A stretch of DNA of 64,000 nt, from NCBI RefSeq assembly GCF_029784155.1, contig NC_073693.1:109616683-109680682 (forward strand), given 5' to 3'. The notes under the pieces were generated by a model. It did no database searches. It saw only the letters and a program-made list of their open reading frames with translations, and was not told the origin of the DNA. Both the position numbers and the translations under genes were made by a program. This DNA comes from Uranotaenia lowii. Its lineage: Eukaryota; Arthropoda; Insecta; Diptera; Culicidae. Shown one piece after another: positions 10,777 through 21,717 of the stretch (its first letter is position 1; the number at the start of each line of letters is the position of its first letter).

Positions 10777-12646
10777 CCTTAGTAAAGCGTACGATACCGC
10801 ACAAAAAGCACCGATACTTGCAACCCTTGCAAAATGGGGCATCATTGGAAAACCATATATGTTTCTGCAAGATTTTCTCACGAACAGAAAATTCAAAGTG
10901 TCGGTCGGTGGAGCTTTTTCCGAATTAAAATCCCAGAAAAATGGAGTCCCCCAAGGATCAGTCTTGGCCGTAACACTGTTCCTTATCGCAATGGAGCCGC
11001 TGTTCGAAAGAATTCCTCGTGGGATCCAAACCTTTGTGTATGCCGACGACATTGTCCTGCTTGTATCAGGTGTACAAGTCAAAAGTCTAAGGAAAAAACT
11101 GCAAAAGGCAGTTACTTCCGCTGTAGAATGGGCTGCTGAAATTAAGTTTACTATCTCATCAGAAAAGTCAAACATCCTTCACATCTGCCGTAGGAGGAAA
11201 CACAAAACAGTTCCCCAAATAACGATCCTCGGAGAAAGTGTTCCTGAAGTGAAAAAAGCACGCATACTTGGAGTGACTTTTACTAAAACCCTCAATTTCG
11301 CGTCTCAGATATTTGAAACTAAGACAGCACTGCAATCTCGGTTAAATCTACTACGTGCCATAGGCGGCCGACCATATGGTGGTCAGAGGAACTGTATCCT
11401 GAATCTGTTCAAAAGCATAGGTGGGTCAAAAATGTTTTACGGCATAAACACGATAGCGAGAAAAGGCACCAACTCACTAAAAGCGCTCATGCCTACATAC
11501 AACTCCGGAATACGCATTGCAGCAGGAGCTATGCGCAGCAGCCCAGTTCTGTCAATGCATGCTGAGAGTGGACCACTTCCATGGAATTTTCGTCTCACTG
11601 AACGCCTCACAATTAATTCGATACGCATGCTTGAAAAACCACATGGTCTAATAACTCCCGCCTCGAAGAGGTCACTGGAGGCTTTCGAAACGCTTACGGG
11701 AAAAACGATTCCTACAATAGCTCGTTCTATCACAGTCAGCACTCGACCCTGGAACGCGGAAAATCCAAACGTAGATTGGTGGATCAAAAAACAATTCAAA
11801 GTTGGAGAAAACAATCAGAAAGCAGTCCAGCTGTTCAAACACCACTCAGAACAACGCTACACAAACTTTCTGAAGATATTCACAGACGGCTCAGTAGCGA
11901 ATAACCAAGTGGGCTTCGGTGTTTCGTGTGAAAATAGACAGTCATTCTACCAACTCCCCGAACAATGTTCCATTTTTTCCGCTGAAGCAATGGCAATACT
12001 TTACGCCCTGAAAAATATAGCGGCCAAATCTAGATATCGTTCAGTAATTTTCTCGGACTCGGCCAGTGTTTTGGCAGCAGTGGACGCCGGCAATTCCCTG
12101 CATCCATGGGTGCAAGCGATAGAGGAAGAGCAGAAAAAACTAAGTGCCACATTATGCTGGATTCCTGGGCATGTTGGCATCGAAGGAAACAGAAAAGCGG
12201 ATGAGTTGGCGGCAAAAGGAAGAAACGGACCAAGGAAGTCAATTGAAATCCCAGCTCACGACGTTATCACCTGGGTGAGATCAGAGTTGAGAATTAAATG
12301 GGAAGAAGAATGGCAAAGTAACCGGCAGCTGTTTCTAAGAAGAATAAAAAACAATACTCTACGATGGATGGATAGAGAGGATCCCTTGGAACGACGTGCC
12401 CTTACCAGATTGAGAATTGGACATACCCTACTTACACACCTGGAATTTTTCACTAAGGGTATCCAAATGTGCGTTTCCTGCAATGAGCCGCTGACAGTGG
12501 CCCACGTTATTGGAGCATGTAGATTGTACGCGAAGGAAAGGCGAGACAGTGGTATCGACCACGATATCGTATCAGCATTGAACACAGTTAACGAAGATAA
12601 TCTCATACAGTTTCTTAAAAGTGCTAATTTACTTCACAAAATTTAA
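10730..12646 (+). CDS. LINE reverse transcriptase core and RNase H
   Basis: About 630 residues. The RT palm contains LALLDLSKAYD, NGVPQGSVLAVTLF and the catalytic FVYADDIVLL, then ILGVTF. RNase H follows with FTDGS, SAEAMAILYAL, IFSDSASVL and WIPGHVGIEGNRKADELA, so the D-E-D-D set is present. Near the end a Cys/His cluster (CVSCNEPLTVAHVIGAC) matches the C-terminal finger usual in I-type LINEs. The natural stop is TAA 12644-12646. The reading joins the preceding segment through the A8 run at 10742-10749, where one extra A would explain the shift. It would copy element RNA at the nicked target and remove the RNA strand. Confidence 0.92.
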   Translation: MVRLKKKQHSELALLDLSKAYDTAQKAPILATLAKWGIIGKPYMFLQDFLTNRKFKVSVGGAFSELKSQKNGVPQGSVLAVTLFLIAMEPLFERIPRGIQTFVYADDIVLLVSGVQVKSLRKKLQKAVTSAVEWAAEIKFTISSEKSNILHICRRRKHKTVPQITILGESVPEVKKARILGVTFTKTLNFASQIFETKTALQSRLNLLRAIGGRPYGGQRNCILNLFKSIGGSKMFYGINTIARKGTNSLKALMPTYNSGIRIAAGAMRSSPVLSMHAESGPLPWNFRLTERLTINSIRMLEKPHGLITPASKRSLEAFETLTGKTIPTIARSITVSTRPWNAENPNVDWWIKKQFKVGENNQKAVQLFKHHSEQRYTNFLKIFTDGSVANNQVGFGVSCENRQSFYQLPEQCSIFSAEAMAILYALKNIAAKSRYRSVIFSDSASVLAAVDAGNSLHPWVQAIEEEQKKLSATLCWIPGHVGIEGNRKADELAAKGRNGPRKSIEIPAHDVITWVRSELRIKWEEEWQSNRQLFLRRIKNNTLRWMDREDPLERRALTRLRIGHTLLTHLEFFTKGIQMCVSCNEPLTVAHVIGACRLYAKERRDSGIDHDIVSALNTVNEDNLIQFLKSANLLHKI

Positions 12647-13015
12647 GTTCTTGTAAATATTGTAAACCTTTTATCAAGAGGAAGAATGACCATGTCGGTT
12701 AAAATCCTCTCTAAATAAACAAATTAGAATTAGAATTAGAAAGGATTTTTATGATTTTAAGTTCAAAAACAAAACATTTTTTATGGTACCTTGTGCTAAC
12801 CTGATCTCTCACTTGTTTTTAAATCGGAATTTAGATTTGTTATTGTTTATTCGATTGTGGAAATTTATTGAAGATTCTTATAACCCCGAACATGCTATGT
12901 CCTCAAAACTTAATGTTTTCTATAATCGTTTAACACATTTCATCTGTTATTTTGTATAAATTATGCTTTTCAAATGCGTTATTAAGTTTTACTTAAAAAG
13001 TGCTCTGCTTTGAAG

Positions 13016-14090
13016 CATGGATGACACATTTTTAATATTTTCAAGATGGTTTTTGAAAAAGCTTGTCAATTTTTATATAGAATTAAAAACGTAAGATCTT
13101 ACTAGGGGGGGGAGGGGTGGTTTCGAAAAATCTTACTTTGTCTTACCAGGGGGGGGAGGGAGGGTTGAAAATTTTCTAAATCTTGCTTACGTAATTAGTG
13201 AACGGCTCCTAATAGTGTGGGAATTCCAAATTACATTTTTTTCATGGTCTTACAATTTTTCAAAATATAAATATTCTGATTTTCAACTTCTGTATCCTGT
13301 ATCCAGGACAAAGAAAATGATGTGATGAAATGTATCGACTGCGAGCGTTCTTAAATAAAGTCAACTCACTTCTAAAATGTGCGTGTTGCTTCATGAATGC
13401 CCATTTCAAATGTCATGCACAAAAAATGAATGATCAGTTATTCTTTTGCAAACCAAGTTATTCAGAAACTTATTTTTAACCAGACAGTTTGCAGTTTCAA
13501 ATGAAATGCGTACTATAAAATTGGATTTTCAAACAGTGACCCCCGGCCAAAGAAACATCCCAAGAATTCTTTTCTTCAAAATTTGACACTATTCAAACAG
13601 ATTTTAAAGATTTGAAGATTTGATATGAGATTTTTACGTCAAAAAACTACATTAGAAATCCACATAACTTTGTAATTTTTCAGCAGATATTATAACATGG
13701 CACATCAAAACGCATTGATTTTAATAGCATTTCAAATATTTTTTTAAATTTAAAAGTGAAAATCTATGTGAAAAATAATAAATAAGCTTCAAAAACTGTT
13801 AAATAGCAAAATTTGCTAAAATCAGCAAATTTTAAAATATGGTGATAATCTGAAGACACCTTGCTTAAATTGTCATACAATGTTTCTATTTTCCCGTGAA
13901 ATTTACGGTAAAAGTTTCATAAGTTTCAATGGAAGCTGGCAAATGAAGAAAAAAATTCGCACTAGTATACAGGATTTTCACCGACTTTTGTTTTTAAACA
14001 GATTTTTTTATCCTGGAAAAAGCTTCGCGGGCCACAAAAAGACAGTCGCGGGCCATATGTGGCCCGCGGGCTATGCTTTGGCCACCCATG
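13016..14090. mobile_element. hAT-type non-autonomous element with GGCCCGCGGGC end
   Basis: The left end CATGGATGAC and the inverted right end CATGGGTGGCCAAAG are similar, and near-duplicate octamers flank them (CTTTGAAG 13008-13015, CTTTAGAG 14091-14098, two mismatches). The right subterminal part contains GGGCCATATGTGGCCCGCGGGC, a dyad typical of one hAT group. No transposase is present. The interior includes two G-runs with AGGGAGGG-like sequence (13106-13165). The older look and the imperfect duplication make this less secure than the other hAT calls. Confidence 0.55.
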
Positions 14091-16403
14091 CTTTAGAGCA
14101 AGAAACTTTACTTCGTCAATGTCAAATTACATTTTATATTTCTCGCTTGTAGAAAGTGAAAGAACTGTGCAGCTGCTGATCAATATCCATTAGATGTTTC
14201 AACAATTTCAGTGAAGTGTTATGGATAATTCGTAACCTATGCTGTGTCAAACGCTCGAAATTTGTCCACCAGCATAAGGAAAAAAAACACGTATCTCGCG
14301 TGATTTGAAAGTTCTTGATTTCAAAGCTTGTCTTGGCTGAGGCATAAAATTATTTGGGGTCAACGACTCAACACTTACTCAAATTTCATGATATCATTTC
14401 ATTTTTAAAGGTCACGGAATATTATTGAACTTGCTATGACATTTCCGTACACATGTAAGGCTGAAACCTGTCAGAGAAAATTGAATTACAAGGTCATCTT
14501 GACCCAACACAGTCCTGATTGATTTTATTCTTTGGGAAAACAATTCGAAACAATCGATCGAACGAGCTTCTGTATGATTGATAAAAACCACACGGTGAAT
14601 GAGCGAGGAGCAACTTCGAATATTGCACCCGGGTCTGTCCGAACCAAACCAAAACCAAATTTTTCAATTTCATTTTACCCCTCGAATCAATATGAAAGCA
14701 ATCAAAAGGCTAACAACATTCGTGACGAAATATAAGAGCGGTTTTTTCTGGGCTGTCAGTTTTTACTATATTTGTTGAGCGACTATTCTTGGCTCAAAAA
14801 AAAAACCATTGGTAGGAGTGTTTCAAATACGGAATCTAATTTGTCGGGAAAGCAAGATAAAGACAGAAAGGATATTTCCATGTACCGACGACTAAAACTC
14901 CTTTCCAATTCCGAAACGAAACCACTCAACCTAACGCAGCTGCATTGCAACATTGCAGTTCAGTCAGGTTTTTTTCCTCCTCTCTGGAACAACCATCTTT
15001 ACCATCATGATACAAACGGAAAAAGCCGGTGGTGTCCGCCTTGCAGTTGCAGTTTGCACACAGTTGGCATCAAGAGCCGGAAAACGAAGCCGGATCAGGA
15101 GCTAGTTTTCGGTTTGGGTTTTATGGTTTTTACGATGTGTCGACCGTTTCCAGTCAACAAGTGTAGAGTATCGTTTCGTTTGAGTGAAAAAACTAAATCG
15201 GATTTTCTGTCTGCACTTTGTCAACTAAATCGCTTTCGATTGAAACAGCTTTGAGCTTACTTCAACCGAATGTTTTCACACCCAAATCTAAAGTTAGTCC
15301 CGTTTCAAGTCTTTAAGCTTTCCTGCTAAATTGTTTGAAGCCAAAATGGGATGAAAAGGATGAGGTGTTGATGATTTTGCTCTTCAGGCGGTAAACCAAG
15401 CTTCGAAACCGCAAATCACAAGACCAGGAACGTTCTCCACTGCTCACTCACAGCTAAACGAAATGCCATTTCACCATCTCGTCCGGAAAAGTCAGTACAA
15501 CTTCTAGGATTTGCACAGGGATATTATCCTAGCTTAACAGATGTGTTTCTCGGTCAGTTCGTAAAATAGTCTGCCGTCTGCGCTTGGGATGCATATTTGA
15601 GTTATGGCTATCATAGTTTAGTATAGTTCTAACTTTTGCATCTACTTATTCCGCGAAATTTCCTCAGTTTAACGAACTGAACTGAGCTGGAAGTGGAAGA
15701 ACAGGCAGCTTAAAATTGGTAGCCGTATACTCACCAGATTGATTTTTATGCAAAATTTGAATTAAATGGAACCTTGATTGTTGTCGGGATGAAAAGCTGA
15801 CTTCTATCTAAAATATTTAATAAATTGATTGCTATTCAATTAATATTTTATAATAATAACTAAATGAAGTCACCAGTAACTTAAAGTTGATAAAAGATAA
15901 AACACCTTAAATATGCCTCCACTTCCACTAGTGGCTAAGAATCGAAAGACCCATTTATTCTTTCGAATAGATAGAGCGATCAACGCTCTCTCTAATTTTG
16001 CATATAATCTTCGGATACAATTCAGTTCGCATAATTCGTTTTATATAAAAAGTAGGATACTACACTATCTAGAAACTCTTACTTCGCTTGATCTCAAATA
16101 TATAGATATCTAGTTTGCGGTTTCAAGTTCGATCCAAACCATTTGTTGTCTCGAATCACATTCAACCTTGGCTAAGCGCTTGCCAATGTGAATAGACGAT
16201 ATTGGTCAACCGAAACAGTTTAATCAGAAAACTTATCACAGATGTGGTTTCGGACAGAGCAGAGTGTGCCACCATGAGTTGTGAGATAAAAATAGAATTG
16301 TTAATTATTGAATTGCTGTTTTGAAATATTTTTTTTTACTCTGCTCGGTATAGGTTGTCTTCGGGGTATGCTTTATTATTCTTTTGACCCTAATCAAATA
16401 ATA
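14091..16403. other. Spacer, no recognised gene
   Basis: 2.3 kb of unique-looking AT-rich sequence, with a somewhat more balanced part at about 14900-15500. A 160-residue open frame at 14772-15254 has a low-complexity start, no recognisable domain and no splice context, so it is not called. The stretch GGTTTCAAGTTCGATCC at 16120 is B-box-like but isolated. I see no mobile element boundary here. Confidence 0.45.
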
Positions 16404-18572
16404 CCCCATCAGGAGAGCATATCAAAATTATAACTAAAACGTTTCTCACCAAGATACATACACCAAGACATCTGATTCAGTTATAATTAAGTACTCCAAA
16501 TTTTCGATTTTAAGTTTCTCCAATCTGAATTATATCTTATTCTGATTGACAAACTTTAGTCGGGTTGAGCTCATATTCAATGATCAAGATTTTTTTCGGA
16601 TTGTCAAAAAGTAAAATGATTATATCTTATTTTGATATACGTACAACTTTTTCTGAAACACGGACATCAAACCTTACATTAACGAGTTTCGCTCAACAGA
16701 TTCATAAAATTGAATCAAATTTTTGGGAAACCAAAAATGGGGCATGGTTTTTGTTTTATCAAATAATGTGGTTTATTGACCTTCCACTACAAAATTTTCT
16801 CGAAGCACTCATATCTTGATAAGTTATAATTTTGATATAATTTGTTCTGTCCAATATCAAACTATGCTATCTGAACCAGGCCCGTGCGAAGGACCCGTCC
16901 ATGGGGGGGGTTTTCGAATTTCAAATTTACCAAAACCGAATTTCAATACCAAAAATAAACAATAAAAAAAGGAAAGAAATTTCTAACACCATTTTTCACT
17001 CATGATTACTACACAAACTAAAAATAAATTGGACTGATAAAAAACAAAATTTTCAAATCATACCAGAATGAAAGTTTCAAATTTTTGGTAAGTCATTGAT
17101 CATTTTTTTTTTCAAAATTATGTTCTTTATTCTGAACTAGAAATTTGTTTCAAAAGACTTCCTAAGCTAATTTGAAATAAACGATTCCAAAACACAGAGC
17201 TTAAAAGAAATCTGGATTCTTAAATAAAAATCCAACTAACCTTGATTAGTTTTTAGGAAAATGATAATAATTGTTAATTTTTATTCATCTTAATTAAAAT
17301 TCTGTTCTTGAATTTTCATCTGAAAGGTGATTGAAAAATTCCGCTGTAGTATTTTGAATTTTAACACAAAAATATTCAATCGCGATTAAAAATGTTAATT
17401 TTTGATGACTGATAAAAAAACAGTTTGAACTTTGGAGAGTTTATTCAATTATTTATGGTTTATTTTACCTACTACCTACTTCAAATCACGTTTCAAACTT
17501 TAAAAGATTAATTTTAAAATCATGATAGATTCAGAAAAGACGATTTTATCTAGAAAAAAAAAATGATGAAAAGTTTTTAATTTTTCAATCAAAAGTTTTA
17601 AAGTTTAAAATTACAAGCTTTGAGTATTTTGTCACTTTCGATATGGAAAAGGACAGAAGGTTGAAGCTTTGTTTTTCTTATTAAAAATTAAGACTTAAGG
17701 GCTTGTTAAATATTTCAAGAGGTTTTTTAATACACACGTTTCATCATAAGAATTCAAATAATTTAATTGATGACTCAAGGCAACAGCATTTTGGTGCTTT
17801 TTTAATGATTGATTTGGTAGTCTTTAGGGTCATGAACTCGAATCTTTTATCAAATTTGGTCGAACCCGTTGGGTTTTGGTGATAAGGAGTTTTAAAATGT
17901 ATCAGTTTTAAGTAAAATCAAACATAGATAACTGATTAACTAACAAACCCAAATATACGAAAAAATGTGATTCTGATTCTGGTTATCATACTTCATCCAA
18001 TTGAGGGATATTATTATGATGAAAATGATGCATGATCTAAAAAATGTTAAATTCAACAATTAAAAAAATGGAAAGATATCATCAAAAGTACTTTTGACAA
18101 AACTGTAGAAAGTGTAAACAAAATTTGATTTCATTTAACACATTTGTTGAAACCTGCAAAAAGATTACATGTTTTCTTAGAAATATCTTAAATTCATTTT
18201 AGTTCAAAACTTCTTAAAAATTTGATAAATAAAATAAAGTTTAAAAAAAAACATAAGACTTTATTCGCAGAACTCAAAAATACTTGAATTCTTGAGGAAA
18301 GTTGATAATTCATTTAAAACTTTTAGTTTTGAATGATAGGTTTTTGATTTGTGTTTTTGTATAAATAATGCAGAAATTTCTCAAATACTTTTTACTTATT
18401 TTCAAATGTCATTTTAATCAATACTGATGTTATGAAATCGCTTGGTACATCTTTGTACCTGAAAATGATCACATTTTCATATGTGATGAAAGAAATTAGA
18501 GAAACATGAACTATCAAAGAACGAAAGAACATAAGCCGTAAATATCATGAAAATTTCGAAAAAGATACAACG

Positions 18573-18646
18573 GCTCACCGACAGGACTTGAACCTGCAAT
18601 CTCCGCTTCGGTACAACGGCGCGTTAGCCAATTCCACCACGGTGAA
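18573..18646 (-). tRNA. tRNA-like gene, cassette 1 (anticodon ACC by fold)
   Basis: On the minus strand a 74-base cloverleaf can be drawn. Acceptor TTCACCG pairs with CGGTGAG (first pair U-G). The D arm has a GG-containing loop (AATTGGCTAA). Anticodon stem CCGTT/AGCGG encloses loop GTACCGA, and T stem GCAGG/CCTGT encloses loop TTCAAGT. U8, U33 and a purine at 37 are in place. The loop gives anticodon ACC, nominally glycine, which is not a normal eukaryotic isoacceptor; the variable region and T arm look more like arginine tRNAs as I recall them. TTTTT follows about 12 bases downstream, so internal A/B boxes plus a terminator are present. It could be a tRNA-derived SINE head or pseudogene. Confidence 0.6.
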
Positions 18647-19074
18647 CGTGATGGAACCGGCGAGCACGAGCAATCGAGCTCTGCCGATCAACTGCTGGAC
18701 CTTCTATCGAAACACCATGTATATCCCGCATGTGATCTTTCCCTCTATTGATCTCTCTTGTTTCTCTAACCCCACCCATCGACTCGGGAATTTTAGCCGA
18801 GCGAGCACATGGTCGATTGCTTCGGGTTTGCCGCAACTTACGGTCAGATGAAGAAGCAATCAGTGCCGCTCAAGGTTCCGAGCAGACCAGTTACACAGGG
18901 AGGTGTTGCTCTGTTGAAATCAATACTGATGTTATGAAATCGCTTGGTACATCTTTGTACCTGAAAATGATCACATTTTCATATGTGATGAAAGAAATTA
19001 GAGAAACATGAACTATCAAAGAACGAAAGAACATAAGCCGTAAATATCATGAAAATTTCGAAAAAGATACAACG

Positions 19075-19148
19075 GCTCACCGACAGGACTTGAACCTGCA
19101 ATCTCCGCTTCGGTACAACGGCGCGTTAGCCAATTCCACCACGGTGAA
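19075..19148 (-). tRNA. tRNA-like gene, cassette 2
   Basis: Same 74-base cloverleaf as cassette 1, exactly 502 bases downstream, with the same ACC loop and the same downstream TTTTT. The sequence between 5' and 3' ends is identical to cassette 1 as far as I can read. Confidence 0.6.
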
Positions 19149-19576
19149 CGTGATGGAACCGGCGAACACGAGCAATCGAGCTCTGCCGATCAACTGCTGG
19201 ACCTTCTATCGAAACACCATGTATATCCCGCATGTGATCTTTCCCTCTATTGATCTCTCTTGTTTCTCTAACCCCACCCATCGACTCGGGAATTTTAGCC
19301 GAGCGAGCACATGGTCGATTGCTTCGGGTTTGCCGCAACTTACGGTCAGATGAAGAAGCAATCAGTGCCGCTCAAGGTTCCGAGCAGACCAGTTACACAG
19401 GGAGGTGTTGCTCTGTTGAAATCAATACTGATGTTATGAAATCGCTTGGTACATCTTTGTACCTGAAAATGATCACATTTTCATATGTGATGAAAGAAAT
19501 TAGAGAAACATGAACTATCAAAGAACGAAAGAACATAAGCCGTAAATATCATGAAAATTTCGAAAAAGATACAACG

Positions 19577-19650
19577 GCTCACCGACAGGACTTGAACCTG
19601 CAATCTCCGCTTCGGTACAACGGCGCGTTAGCCAATTCCACCACGGTGAA
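19577..19650 (-). tRNA. tRNA-like gene, cassette 3
   Basis: Third identical cloverleaf, 502 bases after the second. Its 5' flank is cut 32 bases beyond the tRNA-like start, at the junction with the inverted partial copy (19681 onward), so any upstream element present in cassettes 1 and 2 is missing here. Confidence 0.6.
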
Positions 19651-19680
19651 CGTGATGGAACCGGCGAACACGAGCAATCG

Positions 19681-19821
19681 AGATTGCAGGTTCAAGTCCT
19701 GTCGGTGAGCCGTTGTATCTTTTTCGAAATTTTCATGATATTTACGGCTTATGTTCTTTCGTTCTTTGATAGTTCATGTTTCTCTAATTTCTTTCATCAC
19801 ATATGAAAATGTGGTCATTTT
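19681..19821 (+). repeat. Inverted partial cassette forming a long hairpin
   Basis: This is the reverse complement of the part of unit 3 from roughly 19466 to 19606, with a spacer of about 75 bases, so the pair forms a stem of about 140 bp. It contains the 3' half of the tRNA-like sequence (variable region, T arm and acceptor 3' strand, 19681-19710). The junction shows microhomology (GAG/AGATTGC), consistent with template switching. Confidence 0.9.
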
Positions 19822-20845
19822 AATAACACAAGTTGATAGAAATATTGCATATTCAGATTCAAAGTACCCAAACTATTAGAAATTACCTTTTTAGTTCATT
19901 GCACCTCCGAAAAATGTACATTTAGTGGCCTTGTGTAAATTATGTGTTGTGTTGAGCATTTAGAAAAACAAAAAACACTTAATGAAATTTAGTCGAAATT
20001 AGTTTCTTAAAGAATATTTAATATCAGCATAACATTTGTATGAATATAACGATTTAAAAAAAAATGGTCCGTTTCAAACTCTGTTCTTATTTAGTTACAC
20101 TTTTTAATAAAAACCAATTTTGAAGCTGAGGTAGGATTTTTGTATGTCAAGATTTCAGTTCCTATACAAAAGATTAATTGAATTGAACCAAACTTTGTTT
20201 CAATTCGTAAACGTCGAAGAGTATCGTAGATCAAAATTTCTCATGCCCAGTGTAATTTAAGATTGATTTCCGTCGGAGGCGAGAAAAATTTCTGACTTGC
20301 TTGTTAACACTTATTTCCAAATACATTTTAACATCAAGTAATTTCCGTTTCTTCGGTGAAAATTTTACTTAGAAAAAATCGTCATGAAGGGGGGTTAAAC
20401 CCCTAAAACCCCCCCCCCGTTCGTACGGCCTTGATCTGAACGAGATATAATCTTAATAGGAGCATATCAAAAACTGATATAATTCTGCTATAGTCGTATA
20501 GATTTTTTGATATAATTTGAGTTATTTTAACATCCTACGAGTACTGAATTATAAATCATTTAGATAGAAAAAAATAAGTATCAAAATATCTCATTTTGAT
20601 ATAATTTTGTTTTTCCCTCCTGATCGGGTATATAACACCTCGATGTAATTTTAATCGAAGTTCAGTCTTCGGGTGAAATGTTTCCCGTGGTCCGATGTAA
20701 CTCAAATTTTGAACGGGTGTTTGTGTTAGGCCTAGGATCAGTAGCCTGCAGCGCGTAGGATTTTCAAAGATCGGCTGATCTGGGGCACTCCAAAGCAAAT
20801 GCAAAGATTAAAATTAGGATACTGAATCATAACACAGTATCACGA

Positions 20846-21506
20846 CCCGATCAGGAGAGCATATCAAAATAATAACTCAAACGTATCTCAATAAGATATT
20901 TACATCTGATTCAGTTATAATTAAGTACTCTAAATTTTCGAATTTAAGTTCTTCCAATCTGAATTATATCTTATTCTGATTGACAGACTTGAATGGGGTT
21001 GAGCTCATTTTCAATGATCAAGATTTTTATCGGATTGTCCTAAAATAAAATGATTATATCTTATTTTGATATACGTACAACTTTTTCTGAAACACGGACA
21101 TCGAAGTCAACGGTCCAAACCGTACGTTTATGCGTTTCGCTCAACAGATTCATAAAATTGAATCCAAGTTTTGGGAAACCAAAAATGGGGCATGGTTTTA
21201 GCAAATTATGTGGTTTACTGAAATTCCACTAGAAAATTTTCGCGAAGCACTTATATCTTGATAAGTTATAATTGTGATAGGTTTTGTTCTGCTTAATATC
21301 AAACTATGCTATCTAAACGAGATATAATCTTGTAAGGAGCATATCTAAAATTGATATAATTTAGCTATGATCGCATAGACTTTTTGATATAATTTGAGAT
21401 ATTTTAACCTCCTACGAGTACTGAATAATAACTCATTTGGATAGTAAAAATATTAGTATCAAAATATCTCATCTTAATATAATTTAGTTTTTCCCTCCTG
21501 ATCGGG
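20846..21506. mobile_element. GATATAAT-rich TIR element, copy 2
   Basis: Uninterrupted 661 bp relative of 16404-20628. It begins CCCGATCAGGAG and ends CTCCTGATCGGG, and it shares the long interior with copy 1 up to the point where the hAT-type element entered copy 1 and again after it. It provides the empty-site reference for that insertion. No TA duplication is visible around this copy. Confidence 0.8.
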
Positions 21507-21717
21507 ATATCAAACCATGCTATCTGAACGAGATATAATCTTGTAAGGAGCATATCTTAAATTGATATAATTCAGCTATGATCGCATAGACTTTTTGATA
21601 TAATTTTAGATATTTTAACATCCTACGAGTACTGAATAATAACTCATTTGGATAGTAAAAATATTAGTATCAAAATATCTCATCTTAATATAATTTAGTT
21701 TTTCCCTCCTGATCGGG
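21507..21717. repeat. 211 bp tandem duplication of the right end of TIR element copy 2
   Basis: Repeats 21296-21506 almost base for base, from ATATCAAAC.ATGCTATCT to CTCCTGATCGGG. It leaves copy 2 with two right termini in tandem. Confidence 0.92.

Larger units (their letters stand above)
7470..12742 (+). mobile_element. I-group LINE with RNase H, nearly full length
   Basis: A non-LTR retrotransposon with a short 5' leader (7470-7527), a gag-like domain with three zinc knuckles, an APE-type endonuclease, reverse transcriptase and a C-terminal RNase H. The 3' end has AATAAA-like sequence and a short tandem tail of ATTAGA units near 12722-12742 instead of a long poly(A). RNase H next to an APE endonuclease places it in the I-like group; the exact clade is inference. 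All catalytic motifs I can check are present. The three frame breaks all fall in A homopolymers. No target duplication is obvious; the left neighbour is repeat copy C. Confidence 0.93.
18416..19682. repeat. Tandem 502 bp cassettes (2.5 copies)
   Basis: Unit 1 is 18416-18917, unit 2 is 18918-19419, and unit 3 runs from 19420 to 19682, where it stops mid-unit. The only differences I noticed between units are single bases such as GGCGAGCACG versus GGCGAACACG, so the amplification is recent. Each unit holds one complete tRNA-like sequence on the minus strand. Four longer open frames (about 70-87 codons) recur at the same offsets but simply read the cassette and are not genes. Confidence 0.95.
16877..20433. 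mobile_element. hAT-type non-autonomous element 2 with tRNA-like cassettes
   Basis: The ends are CAGGCCCGTGCGAAGGAC and, inverted, CAAGGCCGTACGAACGGG, each followed inward by a G-run and TTTT. A perfect 8 bp duplication ATCTGAAC flanks it (16869-16876, 20434-20441), and the host 660 bp element resumes exactly after it. No transposase is encoded. Unlike element 1, its centre carries three tandem 502 bp cassettes with tRNA-like genes (18416-19682) and an inverted partial copy. The arms resemble element 3 (about 52870-56122), for example AACAGCATTTTGGTGC at 17780 and 55426. Confidence 0.88.
16404..20628. mobile_element. GATATAAT-rich TIR element, copy 1, interrupted
   Basis: A 660 bp element once the inserted hAT-type DNA (16877-20441) is discounted. 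The left end CCCCATCAGGAG and the inverted right end CCCGATCAGGAG form the TIR. TA lies on both sides (16402-16403 and 20629-20630), compatible with a TA target duplication. The interior is filled with GATATAAT/ATTATATC-type motifs and has no coding frame. The second copy at 20846-21506 is 661 bp and uninterrupted, confirming the boundaries. Probably a Tc1/mariner-dependent MITE if the TA duplication is real. Confidence 0.72.

Noticed and set aside
7470..12760. Search for a target duplication around the I-like LINE
   Set aside because: The sequence before 7470 (end of repeat copy C) and after the ATTAGA tail do not match. The exact 5' end therefore remains approximate.
14772..15254. 160-codon open frame
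   Set aside because: No recognisable domain, a low-complexity N-terminal part and no splice or promoter context. Chance open reading is as likely.
16117..16142. B-box-like GGTTTCAAGTTCGATCC
   Set aside because: No A box at the right distance and no cloverleaf could be drawn.
18588..19513. Repeated 70-87 codon open frames in the 502 bp cassettes
   Set aside because: They recur only because the cassette recurs. The tRNA-like fold explains the conserved part, and there is no start context or domain.
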